In this document: in pieces, positions 25,654-35,764 of the stretch
Position numbering within the stretch: position 1 is the stretch's first letter
Layout of the letters: each line of letters begins with the position of its first letter
Source of the DNA: Beroe ovata
Taxonomy: Eukaryota > Ctenophora > Nuda > Beroida > Beroidae
DNA: 64,000 nucleotides
Reading direction: 5' to 3'
NCBI GenBank assembly: GCA_946803715.1
Contig: CAMPET010000068.1
Coordinates: forward strand, 77,276 to 141,275
Program-made: the position numbers and the translations under genes
Notes under the pieces: generated by a model
What the model was told of the DNA's origin: nothing
Seen by the model: the letters and a program-made list of their open reading frames with translations, nothing else
Databases searched by the model: none

Positions 25654-27362
25654 TCACGTTGTCGTGTTTTGTTCACATCGTTCAACCTCAACAATGTAGC
25701 CCTTCTTCAAGATTACTTTCCTCTTTGCATCGAACATGGAATACTTGGCGAGCCAGGAGTCACTACACTTTACACCAGCTGAAGTAGCAAGTGCTTCACT
25801 CAGGTCGTGTAAGCTGGTTAGCTCGTCCTTGTGTATGGTAACCCGTATCTTGTAGTAGTTAGCCAGCTTCAGGAGATCGATACAGGTGTCACTGATGTTT
25901 TCACATTTGAAGAACAGCTGCGGAAAGGTGACAGTGGTGATAGTAGTGAGAGAATATTACTTGGATATTATCCCTTTTACGCAGCCAACTGGGTCTTACC
26001 ATAAAAACTTACCCTTCAAATTACACTGAGGAATTTAACTGAGTAATCCTCAGCTAAATTGAGGAATGATTGAACTGGCCATGTGTTTATAGGCTACAAA
26101 AGCTCTTACCTGGATACTCTTAGGCCAGATCTCACAGCTCTCAATGAGGGGTTGGATTGTTTGACATTTCGGATCTGATAGCCCAAGATGCTTTACTTTC
26201 CCGGATCTCACGAGTCCCTTGAGGAAAGGTTCCTTTTAGTATCAATCTTAGTTGGCCAAGATCAATTACTTATCAAATAATAAACAAGAATTCACCATGA
26301 TCGTAAAACGGATTGATAATTTTACCTAGGGTGAGAGAAGATGAGATGAATTATCGGAAAATTATTGTCACGTGTGCCAGAAAAGTGTTCACCGGAGGCT
26401 CTCAAAAGTCTCACAAAGTTGGATTCCACAAAAAATGTGATAGTAATTGTACTATTGAGTCAATTACTTCAGTATTTTTCACGAGGAAACTTTTGGGTGT
26501 CGGTGTGTCCCAGTTTTGCTACCAGGGGTTATTCATAAACTTATAAAGTGATGACTCGTGGTTTCACGGAGAGTACGGATTCTGCAATGCAAAGTCTGCA
26601 TGATCGTAGAGAAGATGGCTACTCGGAGTATGAGAGAGGGAGACAATATTTGATAGGTACAAAATAAGCATTCTAAATGCCATAATCAAGGAAGCGCAGT
26701 CTGCAGGTTTCACTAACTGCACCATCACTCGGCCTAATGCTAAGAAACTTTGAAAGACCAGGCACATGAGACTAGACACATGAGATATTCGGATGGATGA
26801 AATGGTGCTACCTCCAACCAAGGCCAGCACTTTAACAAGAGATCCTTGTCAATTTTGTCAGCAGTTGATATGAATAGTTGATCCAACTGGGAAATATCCT
26901 TCAACTCCTTCAGAACTGAATCCACTGCCGTTCTTATGTCTTCTCTCGTTATCTTTTCTGATATGAACAACTGAAACGCAGGAACCATTTGACTACAATG
27001 ACTCAATCCCATAGAAACTGGATAAAGAATCGAATGATTACGATTTAAACTCGAACCTTGACTTGCAGATTTATGTTTTCCTTTGGTATGTCCGTAGGGA
27101 GATCAGTGGGGTCTAATTTCTGTGTGTTGAGAATACAGGAACAGGTCCCAGTAACTGGACACCTTTTTTGGGCTGAGAAAGGTGAATACTGCAGTTACAA
27201 CACCATTGCATGATTGAATGATTGGTCGATCGGTCCATTAGGTGCCAATATCCCTTCCAGTTTTCACTAACCGAGAAACCCGCATATTTCTTCAGTGATA
27301 GACTTCTTCAGATCAGGATACAGCTGGCAGAAAGGCTGTAGATCACCGGTGTGTATTAGCAT
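25654..27362 (-). CDS. GCLM: Glutamate-cysteine ligase modifier subunit
   Basis: GCLM is the regulatory partner of glutamate-cysteine ligase, the first step of glutathione synthesis in the cytosol. It has an aldo-keto-reductase-like fold without oxidoreductase activity (family knowledge). Five exons keep frame: 27362-27272, 27172-27057, 26970-26812, 26217-26110 and 25917-25654 (TGA), giving 245 residues against about 274 in human. The start MLIHTGDLQPF parallels the family's LHLQTGNL. NINLQVKLFISEKITRED and SQLDQLFISTADKIDKDLLL match the conserved strand-helix blocks, VRSGKVKHLGLSD matches VQSKKIVAIGTSD, and the tail VTIHKDELTSLHDLSEAL...KKGYIVEVERCEQ matches the family C-terminus. The ATG lies 2 nt after an AG preceded by a T-rich tract. 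GALK stops 469 bp upstream and WDR81 starts 377 bp downstream, both on the same strand. Confidence 0.88.
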
Positions 27363-27527
27363 CCCTAACAGATTCAACGGTAATCAAACGGTAATTATTT
27401 ACATTCTCTAATCTCTATCCATCACCACATTAAGTTCTGTCAAAGGAAAAAAGAGATGGAGATGATTATCATCTATACAAAACTATTTCACAATACAAGA
27501 CACAATCTGTCACCAGCTTATCAAACG

Positions 27528-27602
27528 ATACCACTATGCAATTTAAATTCAATTGCATAGTGGTATGTATTTTGGATGTGATAAATTTTAATACATCCAA
27601 AG
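27528..27602. repeat. Two hairpins between GALK and GCLM
   Basis: ATACCACTATGCAATT / AATTGCATAGTGGTAT form perfect 16-bp arms with a 7-nt loop at 27528-27566. TTTGGATGT / ACATCCAAA form a second stem just after it. They sit in the 469-bp gap between the galactokinase stop and the GCLM start, so they could be a processing or termination element, or a small mobile palindrome. Confidence 0.8.
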
Positions 27603-27830
27603 ATTAAAAAACATCTAATGAAAAATCATTAAAACTCTAGCTGAGCTATGTATCCTCTCAGAGGATTCCATTGTTCTACATAAACATGCCTTCTGAAACT
27701 ATAACAACCCATTGGCGCTAAAATTGGAAAATTATCTGAGAATTAATAGAAACATAAAAAGGTTTGACTTTCGTACTACAAAAAATAAACGAAACTATAA
27801 AAAGATTTTGGCTAGTGTTTTCGAAAATTC

Positions 27831-29015
27831 TCACAGATTTGCCCACGCTTTAGCCCCAATTCCAGGGTTGGTTATGAATGATGAACTGAAGGGACAATTC
27901 TCTCCCAGCTTAGCAAGGAATGCATTTGTGTGCTCCTTCTCGATGAGAGTAATAGCACAGCCTCCAAATCCCCCGCCAGTCATTCTACTTCCTAGGACAC
28001 CCTTGCTCCTCCAAGCAGTCTCCACGACCTGATCCAATTCCTTGCAGCTGACCTCGTAGTCCGCAGCCAGAGATCGGTGTGACTCGTTCATGAGTTGTCC
28101 AAATCTCACCAGATCTCCCCTCAGGAAACACTCCTTAGCAGCTACTGTTCTCTCAATCTCCTTCACAACATGTCGAGCTCTCGGGAAACTCTTGCCTGGT
28201 AGATGACTCAAATCACTTCCCGGTCTAGTGAAATGGGCATTCACCTGCTCCAAGGTCACTTCAGCTAATGATGCCACAGCCATGGACTTGGCCACAGCTT
28301 CACACGTGTCTCTCCGGTTAGCAAACTCCCCGCCAGCCAGCTGGTGCTTAACATGAGTATCAGTGACGACCAGGACAACACTGTCATCTCCAAATGACAC
28401 CTCCTCGCATTGGTTAGTCTCACAATTGATGAACAGGGCAGTATTGACATTGCCCAGTGTTGCGATATACTGGTCCATTATTCCGCAGGGCACATGAGCA
28501 TACTCATGCTCTGCCCTTTGACACGATCTGATTTTGTCAGTGTCCGAGATTTGGGTCACATTGAATAACTTCTCTAACAGAGTGAAAACCGCGACTTCCA
28601 GAGATGCAGAACTGCTCAACCCAGCTCCGATGGGCAAGTTAGATTGTATAGCGATTAAAGCACCAACATCTTGTCCAGAGATATCCATGAAACATTCTAC
28701 AACGCCCATAACGTATCGGGCCCATTGTGGAACTTCCTCTTTTTGAGTTTCTCGTGGAACAAACTGACATGTATTAGATTCAACAGAAGCACCAGTCACC
28801 AGCTTGACAACTCTGTCCGTGCTTTTCCTACCAACCACAAAGGTTCCCAGATCAGCTAGCGCGATCGGGAATACGAAACCATTGTTGTAGTCAGTGTGCT
28901 CTCCAATGAGGTTTACCCTTCCCGGTGCAAAACCGGATGCTACATTAGATGAGTCACCAAAATTGGCCTTGAAGAGGTCAGAAGCCTGAGTCTGTAAAAC
29001 TTCGAGACTAGACAT
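27831..29015 (-). CDS. GALK1: Galactokinase, single exon
   Basis: Phosphorylates alpha-D-galactose with ATP to galactose 1-phosphate, the entry step of the Leloir pathway, in the cytosol. The frame from MSSLEVLQTQ is 394 residues, against 392 in human GALK1. All three GHMP signatures are present: GRVNLIGEHTDYNNG at about 32-46 (Arg33, Glu39, His40 and Asp42 in the sugar/catalytic region), LPIGAGLSSSASLE (127-140, phosphate loop) and MTGGGFGGCAITL (345-357). The catalytic Asp is in CGIMDQYIA (Asp181). The open frame extends about 80 codons further upstream to 29255, but that part is AT-rich, unlike the family, and contains an acceptor-like AG 14 nt before the chosen ATG. The lack of introns is striking next to intron-rich neighbours. 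GALK2 (about 458 residues) is less likely because of length. Confidence 0.96.
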   Translation of the reverse strand: MSSLEVLQTQASDLFKANFGDSSNVASGFAPGRVNLIGEHTDYNNGFVFPIALADLGTFVVGRKSTDRVVKLVTGASVESNTCQFVPRETQKEEVPQWARYVMGVVECFMDISGQDVGALIAIQSNLPIGAGLSSSASLEVAVFTLLEKLFNVTQISDTDKIRSCQRAEHEYAHVPCGIMDQYIATLGNVNTALFINCETNQCEEVSFGDDSVVLVVTDTHVKHQLAGGEFANRRDTCEAVAKSMAVASLAEVTLEQVNAHFTRPGSDLSHLPGKSFPRARHVVKEIERTVAAKECFLRGDLVRFGQLMNESHRSLAADYEVSCKELDQVVETAWRSKGVLGSRMTGGGFGGCAITLIEKEHTNAFLAKLGENCPFSSSFITNPGIGAKAWANL

Positions 29016-29630
29016 AGCACAACCACTACCTGATAGATTATAATCAATTAGGTTAATAATCAATTTATTGATGATATCAGGGTACCTACCAAAGGGAACA
29101 ATTATCAAGAATTGAATGACATTAAAAACCTTTGAATAAACTAATAATGACTCGATATGTAGGATTAAGGATAAAATTGTGAATAATCTACATGCCCAGC
29201 ATGGAAAAACTGAAATGATGAACCAGTTGGGTGAATCATTATCATCCAAAATCATTTGAATCTAAAAGTTGAATTTATGGGATTTATAGGTATTAAGTTG
29301 AATTCCAACCTAGAAAAAAAACTCCGTATGATCAGTCATCCGTGTATCACAAACTGATTGATATCTGGACATTCTACTAACAATTCGTTAAACCTATAGG
29401 TTAAATCAAGGCATTTGGTGAAGGAGCCTGGTGAGCACGGTGGGGATCCTTGCTGTACGGCATGTTTAACAAAGAATCGGAACCGTGGGGTTCCGTACAG
29501 ACCACTTTGTCACAGAAGTATACTATACCTACAGTGTAGGTCCTACACACTAAGTATATTATACCTACACCTTATTGCAAAGGTACTAACCAACAAATTA
29601 AGATATTATTATGTATGCACATTGCACAAA

Positions 29631-32600
29631 TTATTCCTCGATGTATACGGTTCTTATCTGGAAAGGAGAGAAATCGATAGGTCCAATCTTGTTACCCGAC
29701 ACTGGCAATGCTTTCTTAGTCGTACATCTTTCAACCGCGTTCACGCTGAAAAGAGTATATTTTACTGGACAAACTCGTCAAAACTCCAATAGGTAGGTAC
29801 CTACAAATAATACCAGAACCGAAAGGTCATCAGATTCAGATACAAATTCGATAATTGGTAAAGCTGACAACGGACGTCGGACAGGTATACAGCATATGAT
29901 CTGTAATAGCTGAATAGGTAATCAGTAATCGTTTGATTATTCATCAACTTACGAGTAGGCAGCAGTGACATTCCCATGTGTTATGAAAGTACTGCACGTG
30001 TTACCAAATGGTTCGTAACACCTGATGATCAAGCCTCTACCATCTTCAGACTGTAATGTTAAAGGATTAGCTGAAAGTCAGCGGATGTCTCAAATTTAAT
30101 GGACGGGTAGTAGTTTTTAACATTCACCTGCTTTATGCACTGAACTATAACTTGTCCCTCGATTTCGATAGGATTTTCCTTCATGAATTGATCTACAGTA
30201 GTGGGTGAGTAAGTTATCAAATCCTCAGAAGTCTCATTAAGAAGCAACAAGGGATGGTTGAGATGAAGAGCATGTTGGACAATTCTACTCTCACATAGCG
30301 GTCCAGAGTGAGGATACATTGCGTACTCAATAACATGTTCTCCTGAAATTAGAGGAGTCACCAGCGGGAATAATCTCATCATAGGGTGAGCAAACCTTTG
30401 CTATTTATCATACTCTAAATCAAGAGGAAACATGAATCACCAATGTCAGCATTGGCATCAGGAGCTTTAGGACTTCTCAGTAATGAGAGGGTGAGTTGGT
30501 TCGGCTTGGAACTATAACCATACTTTGATTTGCTGAGAATTCCAACACCAAAGTTTGGTTCGCCAATATGAGCCCATTTGTGTCCTGAAACCTGATAAAC
30601 AAGAACGTTGACAAAGGTCACCTGCTAAATCAACGAAATGCAAGTAACCTTATTCACAAGTTCATAAATTTTCCCGTCTATCAATGAATCACCGGAAACC
30701 TCAAATTTGGCGGTGTCCCAAGACGTGTTATTGTGTGTTGGTCTTGTCACAAGTCCACACTGAATTTCATAAGTAGCTTCTTGAGCAGTCACGGATAGTG
30801 GGAACTCCACTTTGAGGAATTTGTGGCTGGCTTTCCAATCAACCTGTAACAGAATGAAGATGTTCTAATCTGAGACTTTAGATCATACTTACGTCTCGTT
30901 GTCATGTGAATGTCAGGAATTACTTAGGTATCCAATTAACTTAAATCCAAGTTTAAGGTAAAACCTTTACCTGTGCTTTGAAAGCTATATATGGGCACTC
31001 AGACTGTATCATTGCTATCACACTAATATGTCCATGATCCGCTAAAGGAACTGTTATTTCAACACTAGCAGTTAGAGGACCTCTTTCAAGTACCTGAAAT
31101 GAATTTTTTTATGTCAAATCGAATAGGAAACGTTCTAACTCCAGTAAATTTTTATTATTAACACACTAGGACCTAGGTACCTATTGTAGCTTATTACCTA
31201 TGCCAGCTGATTACCTATGTATCATATCATATTCACCATCATTGCACTTGGCAAGAACTCTTGTCGTGTCTCTGCATGGTATTCCATGACGTCCCATGCA
31301 TCCCAGAATAACGGAATGTCATCAAAGATAACAAACACGTTGCCTGCCCCATTCAGACATTCTCTGTTTGAATTTTTGTGTATCAATGACTGCAGATGGC
31401 CATTTCTGGAAAATGTTGCTTGAATGAACTTATTGTTCATTGATATACATTCTTCAGTCTCGGTAATCTTCACATAATCATCAGTCACGTCTTTTAACGC
31501 AGGTCCAGCATACAGTCCAGGGATGTTGATCATCACCTCTTGTCCGTTTTGTAATTTCACTATTTCTCTTCTCGACCAGTGGTATGGATTGATTGTTATG
31601 TTTTTGAAGCTCTTCAGGCTAGCTAATTCATTTATTTCTTTGACATATAATGTACTAAACTTACTATAATCAGTCATTGCATCCTTGAACACTTCTTCAA
31701 TTGAACTTCCTGGGAGAATGTCATGGAACTGATTAAATAGAATAATTTTCCATAGTTGTTCAAATGATCTTGGCTGCTGTTTACCGACACCGCAGAAAGA
31801 AACAAATAAAAACTCTATGTCCATCATCATGAATTCGAACTTTCGATTGTACTCTTTCAACTTTGCGTGTGAAGTATATGTCCCACGATGAAGCTCAAAA
31901 TAAAGTTCTCCCCACCATTCACAAAGCATATGAGATGATTTTTCAAGAGCTTTGAAGAATTCAGAAGGAGTAGAATGGCATATTTCAGGAAATCCTAGAA
32001 CTGCTGAAAATCTTTCAAGTCTTTCTATCATGTCCGGAGTCGGACCACCCCCTCCATCACCATGCCCGAACAATAACATTTGATCATGCGCTCGTCCTTT
32101 GTCTTTATTATTCGATATAGTTTTGAGTATGTCTTTTGTATTAACATCTGATTCATAGGTATCACCAGGGGGAAAATGTGCCAAGACTTTGCTTCCATCA
32201 ATTCCCTTCCAATAAAATGAATGATGGGGGAATGTATTTGTTAAGTTCCAACTAAGTTTCTGACTCAAGAAGTAATTGACATCGCACAGCTTCATAATTT
32301 GAGGTAGCTGGCCACTATAACCAAATGTATCAGGTAGCCAGAGGATGTCACTATGCATGCTGAAGTTGTTTTGGTAGAACATTTGGCCATAAATAAATTG
32401 CCTTATCAAAGACTCGCCATTCGGTATATTTGTGTCCATTTCAACCCAAGAGCCACCAACAGGGACAAAATTGCCATTTCTAACTTGTGTCTGTAGTTCC
32501 GAAAAGAGTTTAGGATAATGATCCTGAAGCCAATCAAATTGAACCACCTGTGATCCAGCAAATTTAAAACTGTAACCTTCATTCATCATGGACAATGTTG

Positions 32601-33673
32601 AACTCCAACTTCTTGCAACTTTACGAATTGTTTCTTTATAGGGCCATAGCCATGCACAATCTATATGACAATTACCAATGGCATGAATCTTGTCTCTTGA
32701 GGAATTAGGAGTAGCACTGTCAAAAAAGTCTCGGGCAGATTTTCGAGCTGATTTGTATGAATCATTTGAGTGATTACCAAGAGTAATGATATTAATGATA
32801 TCATTTCCTGCAAACATAGCATCATACGACAAAGAGCTCTCAGGGATTGCATTTTTAGCTATATCATACATGACAGAAAGGTCCATATAAGTTTGATATT
32901 TGTCCTCATCCCTTTCAAAGAGATAAGCTTCTTTCAGGGCATAGGTTTTTCCTTTGTTAGGAGGGTTGATCATTCCATTATTACCAGCCCCAAACAGCCC
33001 TGAAAAATGTTTTTGTTGATATACTGCAAAGCATTGCTTGCCATGAGAATTATCAGTCTCAAATTTAGATCTACAATGAGGTTGTATCAGATAATCAAAC
33101 AAAATAACTTCCTCTTCCATAACCAATTATGATATAGGTACTCATTTACCTAGGAATTTAGTATTCAATCATTTGCTAAACCTGTGCAAGAGACTTGAAT
33201 GAAAAGCACAAGATCCTTTGTGAAGTTGCTATCAACGGTTAGTCTGAATTCCTTCCTTTTACAGGAAAGACCTTGGACAGGAATACCACATTCATTACAA
33301 ACAAGTGATTCAGCACCATCCACATCCCAATACAAGTACATATTAGGTTTGGTGGCATACTTTGCTTCCACCAATACTTTAACCCAGTGTTGAGACCACC
33401 TGAATGAAAACCATGAAGTTGCACTCTTGTCCAAATCTTAACATAATTCTCATACACATAAGTTATAAAGATCAAAATAAATCACACTTCTTGGCCTAAG
33501 TGGTATAATCAGAACAAACTCACAGTGGCTGGAATATATTGTCTCTGTTCATAAGGGGAGAAAATGCATCACTTGCTTCAATGATATTTGGTAGGTTGGA
33601 ATAAGACTGATCATCTAATGTTGATTTAAGAAGTTCAAGACCATAAGAAGAGTTTGAAAGTCTCTTGTTGATC
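29631..33673 (-). CDS. MAN2C1: Cytosolic alpha-mannosidase (GH38), 5' exon missing
   Basis: MAN2C1 trims free oligomannosides released during ER-associated degradation; it is a cytosolic, metal-dependent GH38 enzyme (family knowledge). Exons in frame: 33673-33524, 33399-33182, 32999-31237, 31093-30971, 30843-30693, 30584-30441, 30342-30128, 30050-29953 and 29745-29631 (TAA), about 991 residues against 1,040 in human. The large exon holds [19 protein letters not shown] (metal-binding His and Asp), [18 protein letters not shown] (nucleophile Asp), [20 protein letters not shown] and [13 protein letters not shown]. Later exons give [57 protein letters not shown] and the terminal [13 protein letters not shown]. 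The first ~40 residues should lie in a small exon upstream of 33673 that I could not identify. GALK starts 616 bp past the stop on the same strand. Confidence 0.95.
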
Positions 33674-33837
33674 CTAGATAAGAACTATTTAGTTAAGCAT
33701 AGGCATATAAGTCTACAAGTATGGATTGATAGGTAAGCAAGTATGACAGACAAGAGTAATAGGTAACTACCTGCCATATAAGTTTACATGCTGCCATATC
33801 AAGCTATATTGTAACAGTCTGTAAAATATCAAGGAAA

Positions 33838-34763
33838 GATATTCATGAAATATGAATCATGGATTCATGGAAAGACGTATCCTCGTTACTTGATAGTAAC
33901 AATGATCACAGATTGGTGAGAAAATATTGCACAAGATTATCTTATGAAATTTTGCTAAAACATTCTTAATCAACACATACCAGCTTCTTTTGAAATTCAA
34001 GTGTAACTGTAATTCAAAATTTGAATTACAGTTACACTTATGATCAGTGTGTCATACCTCTTGAGTTTGATTAACTTGTATTCATCATGACATCATCATA
34101 TCTAGTCATCTCAAAGTTACACCAAACACTCTAGTAAATATATTATAAGCAGATATTCATGCACCCACGACTCGAGGGTCAAAATTTTTTGTTTGCAGGA
34201 AATTTTGTGATCATGGATTATTGTGATCATGGATTATTGTAACTCTTTGTACTACGGTACACACTCCANACTCCGGAATTCTGAGCTTCACAGTTTAGAG
34301 AGACGGGTGGATTGGAGATAAGAATCAATGGAGGGGAAGAATTGAACTGAATGAAGATATTCATGAATAAAGATATTCATGAATAAAGATATTCATGAAT
34401 AAAGATATTCATGAATCATGGATTCATGGAAAGATATATCCTTGTTTCTTGATAGTAACAATGATCGCAGATTGGTGAGAGTATCTTTGAAATTTTGCCG
34501 AAACATTCCAAATCAACACATACCAGCTTCTTTTGAAATTCAAGTGTAACTGTAATTCAAAATTTGAATTACAGGTACACTTATGATCAGTGTGTTATAC
34601 CTCTTGAGTTTGATTATTATTTACTTGTATTCATCATGACATCATCTAGTCATCTCAAAGTTACACCAAACACTTAAGTAAATATACTATAAGCAGATAA
34701 GCAGAGATCCGTGTGCACCCACGACTCGAGGGTCAAAATTTATTGTTAGCAGGAAATTTTGTG
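33838..34763. repeat. ~370-bp direct duplication with long palindrome
   Basis: Copy 1 is about 33838-34209 and copy 2 about 34397-34763, both from AGATATTCATGAA to CAGGAAATTTTGTG. Copy 1 holds a perfect 41-bp palindrome at 33999-34039 (20-bp arms AAGTGTAACTGTAATTCAAA, one-base centre); copy 2 has the same palindrome with one change. A 16-bp unit AATAAAGATATTCATG is repeated about four times at 34352-34415. Confidence 0.85.
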
Positions 34764-34769
34764 TTCGTG

Positions 34770-34875
34770 CTACCCTACGAAAACTGACCGCTCAGATCCG
34801 CGCGAGTCCGGNGGTCATTTTTACAGGAAAAATCGCAAAATTCGCGATTTTGGGCGGTCAGTTTTCGTAGGGTAG
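34770..34875. mobile_element. 106-bp element with perfect 22-bp inverted ends
   Basis: The left arm (34770-34791) is CTACCCTACGAAAACTGACC plus GC, and the right arm (34854-34875) is its exact complement. An internal stem AAAATCGC / GCGATTTT surrounds the centre and a lone N lies at 34812. GTG flanks both ends and may be a target duplication. A nearby half-site GTAGGGTGAAATCCTACAA (34890-34908) belongs to the family seen at 58.30-58.39 kb. Confidence 0.75.
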
Positions 34876-34979
34876 GTGAATGACCCAGAGTAGGGTGAAA
34901 TCCTACAAACGTAATCAGAGCAGCCAGCGGTTGAGCGTTAGCGGCGGGCGGCGCTCGCGAAACCTAGTTCTATCGTAGA

Positions 34980-35096
34980 CACGCAAGCATGACGCGCACG
35001 CTTTCATCGAAGGCCGAAAAAGCTGCCTGTTTCGGCCTTCGATGAAAGCGCGCGCGCCGAGCGCAAAAAACGGTGCAGACAGATTACATCCGGCAA
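34980..35096. mobile_element. Copy of the GC-rich hairpin element
   Basis: A central stem with perfect 20-bp arms GCTTTCATCGAAGGCCGAAA (35000-35019) and its complement (35030-35049) is followed by GCGCGCGC and the family right end CAGACAGATTACATCCGGC. The left end is degenerate. Confidence 0.7.
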
Positions 35097-35764
35097 AGTT
35101 AGCAATAGCATGACCAATGACTTAAAATTTATAGCATGTCACAGTTATAAAGCATAATGACAAAATAAATCTCGAAAATATCATATCATCAATAAACTGT
35201 GATTAAATTCTTCTCCGGTGGACTGATCATTGACATTCTGAATCTCCGTTCGATCCCTACTGTCTGTGAGGCAACTAATCATACCTTAACATTCATGATC
35301 ATTACAAGACTTACATACACACTCAGAGTACACAATACATACAATACATACACGTTGTGCGCTGTGTAAGTCGTGCAGTGAGCAACAACAACATGTAAAT
35401 CGTGTACTACACTGACACAATTTATATGTTGCTGCTATGAGGCGTGAAACGTGTATAACTATTTACATAACATTGATAACACAAACATCTAACCCTTACG
35501 TCGATAAAAGTGAAATACAAACATAACGTGACAACTTGGCCTCGGCAGTTCTTATAGTCTTAGTAGTGGGCCTTGCCATGGTCGCCAGGTGGCAGTCATA
35601 CCGAAGCAGTGAGGCTTCCCCTGCAGTACACTGGGCTAAGGGCGTGCTCAGTGCTCAGTGCTCTTCCTGACTGGCGGTAGTACCGATCTTTCCACAGGTG
35701 ACAGGTCTTAATCAAACTTTCCTCTTTGTTAAAGAAGAAAATGTATCTTTAAATCAGGATGGTT
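35097..35764. other. Non-coding stretch between MAN2C1 and the RhoGEF
   Basis: No frame with family resemblance was found. It contains the 3' flank of the RhoGEF gene and may contain the unidentified first exon or promoter of MAN2C1. Confidence 0.45.
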
